A DNA stretch of 64,000 nt from Rhodococcus jostii NBRC 16295. Lineage in GTDB: Bacteria; Actinomycetota; Actinomycetes; Mycobacteriales; Mycobacteriaceae. The notes below the pieces were generated by a model. It did no database searches. It was given only the letters and a program-made list of their open reading frames with translations, and had not been told where the DNA came from. The stretch covers positions 1 to 64,000 of the forward strand of contig NZ_BCWY01000020.1 in assembly GCF_001894825.1 (NCBI RefSeq), in the 5' to 3' direction. Shown piece after piece: positions 26,926 to 35,965 of this stretch (position 1 is the stretch's first letter; the number at the start of each line of letters is the position of its first letter). A program made the position numbers and the translations under genes.

Positions 26926-26993
26926 GCCTTCGGCGCCCGTGAGTACTTGTTAACCGCCCGCGGTTAACAAGTACTCACGGGAGGCGGAGCCTC
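26926..26993. repeat. Gene-end palindromic repeat, family B, copy 1 (perfect)
   Basis: Two 22-base arms (26936-26957 and 26960-26981) match perfectly, with two bases between them. The core is GTGAGTACTTGTTAACC, followed by a shorter GGAGGCGGAGCCTC tail. The minus-strand ABC ATPase stops inside it (TGA in CCGTGAGTAC). This is the most exact copy in the window. Confidence 0.9.
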
Positions 26994-27802
26994 AGTTCGC
27001 GGCGACGTTCCCGCGACACGGCGCCGCCGCTCAACGTGGGAGCCGACCCGACGAGGAGCGCGGTGTAGGGATGCTGAGGATCAGAGATCACCTGGTGGGT
27101 GGGTCCGTCCTCGACGATGTTGCCGCGGTGCAGCACGACGATCCGGTCGACCAGCGCCGCGACCGCCCCCAGGTCGTGCGAGATGAACAGCTGAGCGAGT
27201 TGCCTCGAGTCCCCGAATTCGGCGAGCAGTTTGAGGATCTGGATGCGGTTGACCGAATCGAGGGCGCTCACCGGTTCGTCGAGCAGCAACAGCGCCGGAT
27301 CCAGGACGAGGGCCCGCGCGATCGCGATCCGCTGCCGCTGTCCGCCCGACAGCTCCGCGGGAATCCGCGCCGCGATATCGGCGTCGAGCCCGACACTGCT
27401 CACCACCGCTGCCACGCGTGACCGCACCACGTCGCGGTCGAGCCCGCCGCGCACGATCAGTCCCTCGGCGATCGATTCGCCCACCGGAATGTCCGGGTCG
27501 AGGCTCAGCAGCGGATCCTGGAACACGTACTGCACGGCCCCGGCGCGACGGTGCGCCCTGCGTTGCGCCGTGGACAGGTCGTCGACCCGCTGACCACGGA
27601 TCTCGACGGACCCGGACGTCGTCGGAATCAGCCCGAGAATTGTCCGGGCCAGTGTCGTTTTCCCGGAGCCGCTTTCACCTATGAGTCCCACCTTCTCGCC
27701 GGCGCCGATGGTCAGGTCGACGCCGTGCAGGATCTGCTTGCGGTTCCCACGGGTCCCACGCTCCACCCGGACGTCGGTCAGGCGCAGCAACGACTCAGAC
27801 AC
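26975..27802 (-). CDS. Dipeptide-type ABC ATPase, DppF-like (importer 2)
   Basis: This 275-residue ABC ATPase has Walker A GESGSGKTT (about 40-48), signature LSGGQRQR (about 145), Walker B LLLLDEPVSALD (about 165) and the switch His in FISHDLG. It would drive importer 2 with the neighbouring DppD-like ATPase. I choose GTG 27802 (VSESLLRL), which overlaps the previous gene by eight bases; upstream in-frame sequence is antisense to that gene. It ends abruptly at ...LRLP inside a palindromic repeat, without the ~50-residue C-terminal extension that many DppF proteins carry. It may therefore be slightly shortened. Confidence 0.88.
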   Translation of the reverse strand: MSESLLRLTDVRVERGTRGNRKQILHGVDLTIGAGEKVGLIGESGSGKTTLARTILGLIPTTSGSVEIRGQRVDDLSTAQRRAHRRAGAVQYVFQDPLLSLDPDIPVGESIAEGLIVRGGLDRDVVRSRVAAVVSSVGLDADIAARIPAELSGGQRQRIAIARALVLDPALLLLDEPVSALDSVNRIQILKLLAEFGDSRQLAQLFISHDLGAVAALVDRIVVLHRGNIVEDGPTHQVISDPQHPYTALLVGSAPTLSGGAVSRERRRELRLRLP

Positions 27803-28661
27803 GAGCCGACTCCTTCCCGATGAACGACTCGAGCCCGTACTCCCGATGGTTGTCGACGAGTTGGCGGGTGTACTCGTGCCGGGGCGCGGTGAGCAGGTCC
27901 TCCGCACGCCCGGACTCGACGACGGCACCGTCCCGCATGACGATCACGCTGTCGCAGACCTGAGCCACCACGGCGAGGTCGTGCGAGACGAGGACGAGAG
28001 CGAGACCCAGTTCGTGGCGCAGGTCTTCGAGGAGGTCGAGCACCTCGGCCTGCACGGTGACGTCCAGGGCGGTGGTCGCCTCGTCCGCGATCAGGAGTTC
28101 CGGTTCCGCGGAGACCGCGATCGCGATGAGCACCCGCTGGAGCATGCCCCCGGACAATTCGTGCGGGTACTGGCGGTACACGGCGTCGGCATCGTTCAGG
28201 CCCATCTTCCGGAACAGTTCGAGGCCGCGGCGTTTCGCATCGGCGCGGGACAGCCCGAGGGTCGACCGGAGCGCCTCGGCGAGTTGTTCCCCGACTCGGA
28301 TGGAGGGGTTCAGATAGGACGCCGGGTCCTGGAATACCGCGGAGATTCGGGTGCCCCGCAGTGGCCGCCAGTGTGTGCGACCGAGGTCGCTGAGTTCGAT
28401 GCCGTCGAAGTCGATCGAGCCTGCGGTGACACCGATTCCGCCGGGCAGGATTCCGAGGATGGCCCGGCAGGTCAGCGACTTACCGCTGCCCGATTCGCCG
28501 ACGATCCCGAGGGCCTCGCCGCGCGCGAGGGAGAAGTCGACGCCGTGGACCAGTTCGGTTCCGTCGTCGAGCGCGATGCGCAGATCGCTCACGGTGAGCA
28601 CGGGCCGGTCGGGCCGGGTGGGTGCGGGTGCCGACGTGGCATCCAATGTGTCAGTGGACAT
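27795..28661 (-). CDS. Dipeptide-type ABC ATPase, DppD-like (importer 2)
   Basis: This 288-residue ATPase has Walker A GESGSGKSLT (about 52-61), signature LSGGMLQR (about 165), Walker B LLIADEATTALD (about 186) and the LVSHDLAVV switch. The QYPHELSGGM run is typical of DppD/OppD. The ATG at 28661 (MSTDTLDATS) overlaps the upstream permease by 11 bases, and its own stop overlaps the DppF-like start by eight, so the genes are translationally linked. It is part of a five-gene importer whose operon lies directly downstream of an LLM monooxygenase gene. Confidence 0.9.
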   Translation of the reverse strand: MSTDTLDATSAPAPTRPDRPVLTVSDLRIALDDGTELVHGVDFSLARGEALGIVGESGSGKSLTCRAILGILPGGIGVTAGSIDFDGIELSDLGRTHWRPLRGTRISAVFQDPASYLNPSIRVGEQLAEALRSTLGLSRADAKRRGLELFRKMGLNDADAVYRQYPHELSGGMLQRVLIAIAVSAEPELLIADEATTALDVTVQAEVLDLLEDLRHELGLALVLVSHDLAVVAQVCDSVIVMRDGAVVESGRAEDLLTAPRHEYTRQLVDNHREYGLESFIGKESARV

Positions 28662-29508
28662 CCGAGGTGACCTCCTGTTTCCTGCGGGCACGTCGTTGGG
28701 GTTGGCCGGTCGCATCCCGCAGCGCGTCGGCGATGGCGTTGAGCGCCCAGACGGTCGCCACGATCAACAGCGCGGGAACCACGGGGCCGAACGGAACCTG
28801 GTACAAGTACTGCAGTCCGCTGGCGAGGAGTCCGCCCCACGTCGGGTCCGGCGGAACGACGCCGATCCCGAGGAACGTCAGCGAAGACACGATGACGAGG
28901 CTGGCTCCGGTCATCGCCGCGAACGTCACCCCCACCGCCGGCAGCACCTTGCGCACCGCGTGACGACGGATGATCCAGGACGTGTCGGCCCCCATCAGTT
29001 CGGCGGCCTCGACGTACTGGGAGTTGGCGACGGTCAGTGCCGCGGCGCGCGTGACCCGGTAGAAGGCGGGTGCGATGAGAATGCCGACCGCGAACATCGC
29101 CTGCGCGAGCCCGTTTCCGAGCAGCGCGGTCATCGCGACGGCGAACACGAGGAACGGCAGCGTGATGAGCGCATCCATCAGCCGCAGCGTGAACCATTCC
29201 ACGCTGCGCCCCAGGTACACCGACAGGAACCCCGGGATCACTCCGAGGAGAAATCCGACGACGACGCACTGCAGCGCCGACAGCACCGACACGGTCGAAC
29301 CGGCCAGCAGTCGGCTGAACACGTCCCGTCCGACGTTGTCCGTCCCGAGCCAGTGAGTTCCGCTCGGGCCCTGCAGGATTGCCGACGTGTCCTGCTCGAG
29401 CGGGTCGAACGGTGCGAGCGCGGGTCCGAACACCGCGAGCACCACGATCAGCCCGAGGACGACCAGCGCGGCGCGAGCGGAGTGGTACCGCAGGATTGCT
29501 GTGAGCAT
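28651..29508 (-). CDS. Dipeptide-type ABC permease, DppC-like (importer 2)
   Basis: This 285-residue permease has an N-terminal span (ALVVLGLIVVLAVFGPALAPF), the DppC hallmark HWLGTDNVGRDVFSRLLAGS at about 72-91, four to five further spans and the coupling loop EAAELMGADTSWIIRRHAV at about 175-195. It follows the DppB-like permease after six bases and overlaps the DppD ATPase. The order binding protein, DppB, DppC, DppD, DppF is canonical. This differs from importer 1, where the permeases come first and the ATPases are fused, so the two importers are not recent duplicates. Confidence 0.92.
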   Translation of the reverse strand: MLTAILRYHSARAALVVLGLIVVLAVFGPALAPFDPLEQDTSAILQGPSGTHWLGTDNVGRDVFSRLLAGSTVSVLSALQCVVVGFLLGVIPGFLSVYLGRSVEWFTLRLMDALITLPFLVFAVAMTALLGNGLAQAMFAVGILIAPAFYRVTRAAALTVANSQYVEAAELMGADTSWIIRRHAVRKVLPAVGVTFAAMTGASLVIVSSLTFLGIGVVPPDPTWGGLLASGLQYLYQVPFGPVVPALLIVATVWALNAIADALRDATGQPQRRARRKQEVTSDVH

Positions 29509-29514
29509 GGGATT

Positions 29515-30540
29515 TCAGTCTCTCCGCTTGGTTGCCGGCTGCAGGGCGCTCTGAGCGATATTGACGACGATGTTGCAGAACAGCACGAACACGATCGCCA
29601 CGACGAGCGTTCCCTGAACGATGGGAACGTCTCCGCGCAGGGCGGAGTCGGCGGCGAGGCGACCGAAGCCGGGCATCGAGAACATGGTCTCCATCACGAC
29701 GGCGCCGCCGATGAGCGTGGGGATCTTCATCCCCAGAATCGACAGCGCCGGCCCGCTGCCGTTACGCAGTGTGTGCACGAACAGGATCCGCGACGGGCTG
29801 ATGCCCCGCACCACCGCGCCGGTGACGTAGTTCTGATCCAGTTCCGCGACCAATCCGGTGCGGAGTTGCCGCGCGATGTCGGCGACGACGTCCATGCTCA
29901 ACGCGATCGCGGGCATGATGATCAGCGACAGCCACCGACCGAAGTCCTCGTCCGGCGGGACGTACCCGGCCGACGGCAGCCAGTGCAACCACACGCTGAG
30001 AACGAGGATCAGTCCGATCGAGATGACGAACGGCGGCAGCGTCGAGACCACCGACGTGTAGGCGGTGATCGACCGGTCGAGCAGGCTGCCCTTGTAGACG
30101 GCGGCGAGCACCCCGAGTCCGACGCCGAGCACGAGTCCGATGACCAGCGCGACACCCGCGATCGAGGCACTGACGGCCAGCCGCTCCCCGATCAACTCGC
30201 TGACCGGGATCTTGCTGAACCACGACACCCCGAGGTCGCCGCTCAGCATGCTCGACATCCAGTCGACGTACTGCTGCCAGACCGGCTTGTCCAGCCCGAA
30301 TTCGGCGTTGATGCGGGCAATCGTCTCCGGGGTCGCGGCGTCGCCGGCGATCCCGGCGGCCGGATTCAGCCCGCTGGCCGCGCCGAGCAGGAAGGTGATC
30401 AGGGTGGAGAACAGGAACACCGGGACCACGATCAGCACGGTGCCGAGCACGACCCGTAGCACCGCGCCGAGGGCACCCGCCGGTACCGGGAGAGCGAATG
30501 TTCTCCCGGTGCCGGCGGCCTGGACGTCTGCGGTGGTCAC
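29515..30540 (-). CDS. Dipeptide-type ABC permease, DppB-like (importer 2)
   Basis: This permease has about 341 residues. It begins with a soluble lead of about 20 residues, then a first span (LRVVLGTVLIVVPVFLFSTLI, read in parts). A long periplasmic loop contains NAEFGLDKPVWQQYVDWMS, and the remaining spans include the VAELDQNYVTGAVVRGISPS coupling region at about 225-245. The FSMPGFGRLAADSALRGD end is typical of DppB. The GTG at 30540 overlaps the binding-protein stop in GTGA. It is the second gene of the importer 2 operon. No unusual residues were noted. Confidence 0.9.
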   Translation of the reverse strand: MTTADVQAAGTGRTFALPVPAGALGAVLRVVLGTVLIVVPVFLFSTLITFLLGAASGLNPAAGIAGDAATPETIARINAEFGLDKPVWQQYVDWMSSMLSGDLGVSWFSKIPVSELIGERLAVSASIAGVALVIGLVLGVGLGVLAAVYKGSLLDRSITAYTSVVSTLPPFVISIGLILVLSVWLHWLPSAGYVPPDEDFGRWLSLIIMPAIALSMDVVADIARQLRTGLVAELDQNYVTGAVVRGISPSRILFVHTLRNGSGPALSILGMKIPTLIGGAVVMETMFSMPGFGRLAADSALRGDVPIVQGTLVVAIVFVLFCNIVVNIAQSALQPATKRRD

Positions 30541-32060
30541 GAGACCGTGACGCCTTCCCACCGCACCTGGGACGGCAGGATGTTCAGGTTCTTCAGGTCC
30601 GGGTTGGACACGATGATCCACGGGTTGCTGAAGAGGTAGTTCGTCGGCGACTGCTCGACACCTACCTTGACGGCCTGCCACAACCGCGGCTTGTACTCCG
30701 GATCCTCGAGAGGTGTGCGACGCACGGCATCGAGCGCGGTGGTGAACTCCGGCGACGCGTGGGGGCCGCTGAGGTTCATGATGCCTTCCGGACCGTAGAC
30801 GGCGAGCAGGTTCTGCACCGGGGATTCACGCCCGATGGTGCCGTCCGTCGCCAGCTGCGGGTTCTTCGCGATGTAGACCTCGCTCTGCCACGTCGACGAT
30901 CCCGGCGGGACCACCTTGATGGTGGACTCGACGCCGATCTTCTTCAGCTGCGACTGCACCAGCTCGGCCCGGTTGGTGGCCGCCGACTGCGCGGTGATCT
31001 CGATCGACAACTGTCCGGGGGCGAAGCCCGCTTCGTTGAGGAGGCGAGATGCCCTGTCGGGATCGTAGTTCCAGAGCTTCTCGATCTCGGGATTGAACGC
31101 GAGGTACCCGTCGGGGAACGGCTGGCTCGTCGTGCTCCCCAGACCGTTGGTGACGACGTCCACGAACGCCTGGCGGTCGAATGCGTAGCGGAACGCCTCG
31201 ACCACCTTCGGGTTGTCGAACGGGGCCTTGTTCAGGTTGATGGAGACGTCGTTCGCGGCCAGCGACGGCTTCACGGTGACGTCGAGACCGGCGGCCTCGG
31301 CTTCCTTGGACTGCAGTGCCGGCAGCGTCGCGAAGTCGATGGAGCCGGACTGGACACCGGCGACGAGCGTCGCCGGGTCGGGTGCGACGCTGAGGTCGAA
31401 GTGGTCGATGTGGATGTTGTCGGCGTCCCAGTAGTTCGGGTTCTTCTCGAAGTACGCGTGGTCCTCGGCGACGAAATCGGTGATCGTGAACGGGCCCGCC
31501 CCGACCGGCCACACGCTGAGCTTCTGCGGGTCGGCTGCCGCGGTCGGGCTGGCGATGGCACCGGTGCGTCCGGCGACCAGGTAGGGGATCTGATAGTCGG
31601 CGTCGGTCAGGTGCAACGTCACGTCGGTGGCGCTGTCGGCCGAGACGTCGGCGACACCCGCGAGCTGGTCCCGGAGGAACGAATCGTCCTGGGTCTTGCC
31701 GCGGTCGAAGAACGCCTTCACCGCCTGGGCGTCGAGCGCGGTTCCGTCGGAGAAGGTCAGACCGTCACGCAGGGTGAAGGTCACCGCGGTGCCGTCGCCG
31801 TTGTATTTCCAGCTCTCGGCGAGCGAGGGTTCGACGTTCCCCTCGGCGTCGAGCCGGGTCAGCGACGCGTACGCGAGGCTGATGGTGTTGATGTCGTTTC
31901 CGGTCCGGCTCGTCACCGGGTCCCAGGAGGTCGGGAGGCTGAACGCCCACTTGACCTCGGCGCCGTCCGAACTGCTGCCGCCGCCGCATGCGGTGGCGAC
32001 GAGCCCGACGATCACTCCGAGTATTACGGCGCCGACGATCCGCCGGCTCTTCTTGCTCAC
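30537..32060 (-). CDS. Peptide-type ABC substrate-binding lipoprotein (importer 2)
   Basis: This 507-residue family 5 binding lipoprotein has a signal peptide ending in a lipobox with Cys25 (LVATACGGG). Landmarks are NVEPSLAESWKYNGDGTAVT, FTLRDGLTFSDGTALDAQAV at about 85-105, and the late VEAFRYAFDRQAFVDVV helix. An AGGAG site six bases before the GTG at 32060 decides the start. It is the first importer 2 gene and follows the LLM monooxygenase after 35 bases, so the enzyme and importer are probably co-transcribed. That pairing suggests the ligand is the LLM substrate. Confidence 0.9.
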   Translation of the reverse strand: MSKKSRRIVGAVILGVIVGLVATACGGGSSSDGAEVKWAFSLPTSWDPVTSRTGNDINTISLAYASLTRLDAEGNVEPSLAESWKYNGDGTAVTFTLRDGLTFSDGTALDAQAVKAFFDRGKTQDDSFLRDQLAGVADVSADSATDVTLHLTDADYQIPYLVAGRTGAIASPTAAADPQKLSVWPVGAGPFTITDFVAEDHAYFEKNPNYWDADNIHIDHFDLSVAPDPATLVAGVQSGSIDFATLPALQSKEAEAAGLDVTVKPSLAANDVSINLNKAPFDNPKVVEAFRYAFDRQAFVDVVTNGLGSTTSQPFPDGYLAFNPEIEKLWNYDPDRASRLLNEAGFAPGQLSIEITAQSAATNRAELVQSQLKKIGVESTIKVVPPGSSTWQSEVYIAKNPQLATDGTIGRESPVQNLLAVYGPEGIMNLSGPHASPEFTTALDAVRRTPLEDPEYKPRLWQAVKVGVEQSPTNYLFSNPWIIVSNPDLKNLNILPSQVRWEGVTVS

Positions 32061-32095
32061 TGGGTGCTCCTGACCATGCAAAAGGGGGTGGTGTT

Positions 32096-33487
32096 TCAGA
32101 CGCTCGCGGACAGCGATGCGGTGGTGCCGGGCAGCGGGGCGGGGTCGATGCCGTCCCTCCGGGCACGGGTGTACCGGTTCTCTGCGAAGGGGAGCCCGAG
32201 GTTGCCGCGCAGGGTGTCCTGCTCGTAGTCGTCCCGGACGACCCCGCGCTCACGCAGGATCGGCAGCACCTCGTCGACGAAGCGCTGGAACTGTGCCGGG
32301 TGCCCGATGTGAATGTTGATGCCGTCCAGGGCGTGGCCGTCCAGCCAGCGCTGCAGCTCGTTCGCGACGGTCTCGGCGCTGCCCGTGAATGGCGACACCT
32401 TGGGCGCGCTGAGCGCCTCGACCGTCTGCCGCAAAGTCAGCCCCCGATCGGCGGCGAGGTCCGCGATCTTCTTCGCTTGCGTGTAGAAACTCCGCTCGGC
32501 GTGCTGCAGGGCCTCGGTGGGGAACGGCGCGTCGAGGTCGTACTGCCGGAAGTCGTGCCAGCCGAAGGGCCGGCCCAATTCCCGGAGAGACTTACCGAAG
32601 TCGTTGTCCGCGAGCTGAGTTGTGCGCTCGATTTCGCGTGCGTCGGCGTCGGTGTCGCCCACCGTGACCGTCACGCCGGGCAGGATCACGATGTCCTCGG
32701 GAGCGCGACCGTAGGCCGCGGCCCGGGACTTGAGGTCGGCGTAGAACGCGGCACCGGCCTCGAAACTCGGCGCGTGCGTGAAGATCCCGTCGGCGATCCG
32801 CGCTCCGAGGTCACGGCCCTGGTCGGAGTCGCCGGCCTGGAAGATCACCGGCTGCCCCTGCCGCGAGCGTTCGATGTTGAGCGGGCCCACCACCGAGAAG
32901 TGCTCACCCCGGTGATCGAGGGTGTGCAGCTTGTCCGGGTCGAGGAAGCGGCGGGCTTCCCGGTCACGCGGGAAGGCATCGTCCTCGTAGGAGTCCCACA
33001 GCGCCTTGACGACCTCGACGTACTCGAGTGCCCGGCCGTAGCGGGTGGCGTAGTCGTAATGTTCCTCGAGGCCGTAGTTTCCGGCGGTACCCGAGTCGCC
33101 ACTGGTGACCACGTTCCACCCGGCGCGGCCGCGGCTGATCAGATCGAGGGACGCGAAACGCCGGGCGAGGTTGAACGGCTGATTGAACGAGGTGGTGAGC
33201 GTTCCGACGAGACCGATGCGCTCGGTGGCCACCGCGAGGGCCGACAGCAGCGTCAGCGGCTCGAGCCGGTTGAGGTAGTGCGGGGGCGAGTCGGGGGTGA
33301 TGAACTGGCTGTCGACGATGAACACGAGATCGAACTTCGCCTGCTCGGCCAGACGCGCATAGCGGATGTACCAGTCGATGTCGACGCTCGCGTCACCGGC
33401 AATGTCCGGGTCCAACCAGGTGTACGGGTGCCCCGGCCCACCGGTGGGCGTGAGGACAGCACCCAATTTCAGTTGCCGTCTCGTCAT
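32096..33487 (-). CDS. LLM flavin monooxygenase, NtaA/SnaA/DszA type (importer 2 unit)
   Basis: This 463-residue reduced-flavin monooxygenase is of the NtaA/SoxA/DszA branch. It has the LKLGAVLTPTGGPGHPYTW start, FDLVFIVDSQF, GLVGTLTTSFNQPFNLARRFASLD (in parts), SRGRAGWNVVTSGD, PVIFQAGDSDQGRDLGAR and the AETVANELQRWLDG region. It is a different lineage from the module A/B enzymes, which begin LNVNVLDVG. The ATG at 33487 follows GGAGCGAG. It heads the operon for importer 2. The upstream gap has AT-rich inverted boxes resembling those before the MetY gene. I infer C-S or C-N bond oxidation of the compound brought in by importer 2. Confidence 0.9.
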   Translation of the reverse strand: MTRRQLKLGAVLTPTGGPGHPYTWLDPDIAGDASVDIDWYIRYARLAEQAKFDLVFIVDSQFITPDSPPHYLNRLEPLTLLSALAVATERIGLVGTLTTSFNQPFNLARRFASLDLISRGRAGWNVVTSGDSGTAGNYGLEEHYDYATRYGRALEYVEVVKALWDSYEDDAFPRDREARRFLDPDKLHTLDHRGEHFSVVGPLNIERSRQGQPVIFQAGDSDQGRDLGARIADGIFTHAPSFEAGAAFYADLKSRAAAYGRAPEDIVILPGVTVTVGDTDADAREIERTTQLADNDFGKSLRELGRPFGWHDFRQYDLDAPFPTEALQHAERSFYTQAKKIADLAADRGLTLRQTVEALSAPKVSPFTGSAETVANELQRWLDGHALDGINIHIGHPAQFQRFVDEVLPILRERGVVRDDYEQDTLRGNLGLPFAENRYTRARRDGIDPAPLPGTTASLSASV

Positions 33488-33550
33488 GATCTCGCTCCTT
33501 CGTCGTCCGCCGTCAGGCACCTGCCTCGGCACGCCGGGTTGAAGTGTATG

Positions 33551-33610
33551 GAGCAAAATGCCGCGTGCAGAGTATTAAATTCTCGATGTTTCAAAACATA
33601 TTTCGTATGT
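33551..33610. promoter_or_regulatory. AT-rich operator region before the LLM/importer 2 operon
   Basis: In the 150-base gap, ATGTTT-CA-AAACAT (33586-33599) is a perfect inverted pair, followed by CATATTTCGTATG. The segment AACATATTT also occurs at about 35880 before MetY, and GAGCAAAATGCC resembles GAGCAAAAC there. It may be a shared regulator site, with the MocR-type protein in between as a candidate. Confidence 0.45.
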
Positions 33611-33637
33611 CCGGCAACGCTGTCGAACAAAGTCGGA

Positions 33638-35002
33638 TCAGTCGAAGAACTCCCGCGACGACTCCGCGACAGCCGTCGCGACCACGTCCGCGAGCTGCCC
33701 GATCTGTTCCGCGTCGTCCGGTAGCTGGGTGGCCGACAGTCGGAGAAGTGGCCGTGCGGGTGTCGCGACGAACGAGCGGGAGCCCGCCCCCACGGAAATC
33801 CCCTGCCGCGCCAACGCGACGAGCGCCGCCGTCTCGTCCGACACCGCGACCCACACGACCAGACTGTGCGGGCCGGCGAATGCGTCGATGCCGCGGTCGA
33901 TCAGGGCCGCCAGCAAAGACGCTCGCCTGGTGGCGTAGCGCTCGTGCGCGGCGGTGACCACGCGTTCGGCGTCGGCGCTGCCGACCAGGTGGGCGAGGGT
34001 GTTCTGCAGGATGCGGCTGTTCGAGCCCACCCCGTGGCTGCGCACCTTCATCGCCTTCTCGATCAGTTCGCGCGACCCGGCGAGAACCGAGGTCCGCACG
34101 TCGATCCCATATGCCTTGCAGTAGCTGCGGATCCGGACCACCCGTTGCGGTAGTTCGCCTCCGACGGACGGGGGTTGTTCGGGTTCGAGTGGACCGATCG
34201 AGTCGTCCTCGACGATCCACGCCGACGGATGCCGGCGCAGCACCTCGGCGAGTTCACGCGTGCGCTCCGCGCTGACCGCATGATCGACCGCGAACGGCGC
34301 ACCGGGCTGGAACACGAACGCGACGGCACCGGCCGTCAGGGCCGCGTCGAGAGCGTCCGGCCGGGGCCCGTCGCGGTCGGCGCCGACACCGATTGCATCC
34401 AGCCCCAGGTCGCGGAGGGTGTCGAGAACGCCCGGACCGAGGGGCTCGTCGACGGCCACGATCGATCCGGGCGGAGCTGCCGCCTCCACGGCCAGCAACA
34501 ATGCCTCGGTACCCCCGCCCGCGGTCGCCCAGGCCTCCGGTTCGAACGGCCACCCCGGAGCGACGGCATCCTTCAAACGCTCGGTCATCAGTTCACGGCC
34601 GAAAACATTCAACGTCTCCGCGTCCAGACTGGACAGCAGGGCGTCGGACAGGGACGGCTGCAGTGCCAGGTCGGGCGCATTCTGCGCCAGGTCGACGCCA
34701 CGCCAGTCGGGGATGCCGCGCTCGGGCACGCTGTCGAGCGGGGGAAGGACGACGGTGCCGCCACGGCGGCGGGTCTGCACGAATCCCTGCTCCTGCAGCC
34801 GGCCCCAGGCGCTGACGATCGCACCGACACTGAGATCGGTCGATTTCGCGAGTGCGCGGACGGTCGGCAGTCGATCGCCCGGGCTGAGGTCGCCCGACCG
34901 GATGAGGTCGGCGACGGCATCGGCCAGTTCCCCGGTGCGGCCGTCGACCCGTTCGAGCAACCACTTCGGAGAAATCGTCTCCGACTCCAGCACCGCTGAC
35001 AT
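33638..35002 (-). CDS. MocR-type GntR regulator with aminotransferase domain
   Basis: This 454-residue fusion has an N-terminal GntR winged helix (about 15-80; GELADAVADLIRSGDLSPGDRLPTVRALAK in parts) and a C-terminal class I aminotransferase-like domain (about 110-450). The presumed PLP-binding Lys lies in RSYCKAYGIDVR at about 310; the surrounding Cys and Ala are less usual than the common SFSK. Typical MocR proteins use PLP or an amino compound as effector. It follows the alpha/beta hydrolase by 44 bases on the same strand. Its gene sits between the LLM/importer 2 operon and the MetY gene, whose upstream gaps share boxes, so it is a likely regulator of both. Confidence 0.88.
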   Translation of the reverse strand: MSAVLESETISPKWLLERVDGRTGELADAVADLIRSGDLSPGDRLPTVRALAKSTDLSVGAIVSAWGRLQEQGFVQTRRRGGTVVLPPLDSVPERGIPDWRGVDLAQNAPDLALQPSLSDALLSSLDAETLNVFGRELMTERLKDAVAPGWPFEPEAWATAGGGTEALLLAVEAAAPPGSIVAVDEPLGPGVLDTLRDLGLDAIGVGADRDGPRPDALDAALTAGAVAFVFQPGAPFAVDHAVSAERTRELAEVLRRHPSAWIVEDDSIGPLEPEQPPSVGGELPQRVVRIRSYCKAYGIDVRTSVLAGSRELIEKAMKVRSHGVGSNSRILQNTLAHLVGSADAERVVTAAHERYATRRASLLAALIDRGIDAFAGPHSLVVWVAVSDETAALVALARQGISVGAGSRSFVATPARPLLRLSATQLPDDAEQIGQLADVVATAVAESSREFFD

Positions 35003-35046
35003 CCACACCCCTTCGATCGACAACCACCACCGGCCCCTGGGCGCGG

Positions 35047-35745
35047 TCAGGTCGCGAGTGCACCGGCCGGTTCGCGGAGAATGACGTCCGGTGTGCCGGG
35101 CAGGCGGAGTCGCTCGAGGAACTGCACGATCTCGGCGGCGACCGACCGGTGCGACACGTCGTTGAGGATGTCGTGGCGCCCCTCGTGAACGACGACGACC
35201 CGAGCGTCGGGCAACGCGGAGATGACGGTGCGCACGTCCGCTGCCCGGCTCAGGACGTCGGCGCCTCCGTGCACGACGAGGACGGGAACCTGCACGTGGG
35301 CCACCGAGTCTGCCGTGGCCACCGGCGTTTCCCCACCGAGTGCCCCCGGATCGAGGGCATCGGTCGAGGACAGGACGCCCCGGTGCACCGGACAGGCGGA
35401 GCGGATCTCGAGTTCGCCGTCCCACTCTCCCGAGAACGTATCGGCACCCGCGACGAGAAGACCGGCCGCCACCACCCCGGTGACCGCCGGGTGACCGGCA
35501 GCAACGTCGAGGGCGGTGAGGGCACCACTGTCCGATCCGACCACGACGACAGGGAGATCGGCCTCGGCATCTGCGATCACCCGACCGGCCGCCCCAAGGT
35601 CGTTTTCAACCACCGCGACGCGGTAACCGTCGAATGCGATCCGGCGGGCGAACCGGCGGTACACGTGAGCACGCTCGCCGCGGCCGGCGATGACGATCAC
35701 CGAGCCTCGTGTGGTCGCTTCGGGTTCCAGCCAGTCGATGTCCAC
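35047..35745 (-). CDS. Alpha/beta hydrolase-like protein
   Basis: This 232-residue protein has a compact alpha/beta hydrolase fold. The oxyanion region is VIAGRGERAHVYRRFARR (about 18-35), the nucleophile elbow is GSDSG (about 70-74), and a late GRHDIL supplies the likely His. The motif GSDSG departs from the usual GxSxG only by having Asp before Ser. The ATG at 35745 opens on a divergent gap shared with MetY. It is co-directional with the MocR gene, so the two probably form one transcript. A lipase, thioesterase or acyltransferase-like role cannot be separated by eye. Confidence 0.78.
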   Translation of the reverse strand: MDIDWLEPEATTRGSVIVIAGRGERAHVYRRFARRIAFDGYRVAVVENDLGAAGRVIADAEADLPVVVVGSDSGALTALDVAAGHPAVTGVVAAGLLVAGADTFSGEWDGELEIRSACPVHRGVLSSTDALDPGALGGETPVATADSVAHVQVPVLVVHGGADVLSRAADVRTVISALPDARVVVVHEGRHDILNDVSHRSVAAEIVQFLERLRLPGTPDVILREPAGALAT

Positions 35746-35830
35746 TGATTACCTCATTCGGGGTGCTTGTTCACGGGATTGACAGCGTCACCCTGACCCA
35801 CACGCGCGAGGCGGAACAAGACTAATGCTC

Positions 35831-35925
35831 GAGCAGAACAAAACACGTGCCTTCTCGGCGTACTTCGTGTTTTGTTCCGAACATATTTGTTTTGCTCTGC
35901 CATTCACCCGCTTTGCCATTCACCC
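35831..35925. promoter_or_regulatory. Inverted AACAAAACACG boxes and direct repeats before metY
   Basis: AACAAAACACG and its exact inverse CGTGTTTTGTT form an 11-base inverted pair at about 35836-35876. GAACATATTTGTTTTGC follows, then TGCCATTCACCC is repeated directly at about 35898 and 35914. The region separates the alpha/beta hydrolase and metY. Several boxes match the operator region at 33.55-33.6 kb in part. The MocR-type protein is a candidate binder. Confidence 0.5.
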
Positions 35926-35965
35926 AGGCCCCATCAGAAGTATCGACGAAGGGACAGGCACACCG

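Noticed and set aside
28351-30459. A 700-codon plus-strand frame across importer 2
   Set aside because: It runs antisense to three genes with good transporter motifs and reads as Arg/Asp/His-rich low-complexity sequence. It is a shadow frame.
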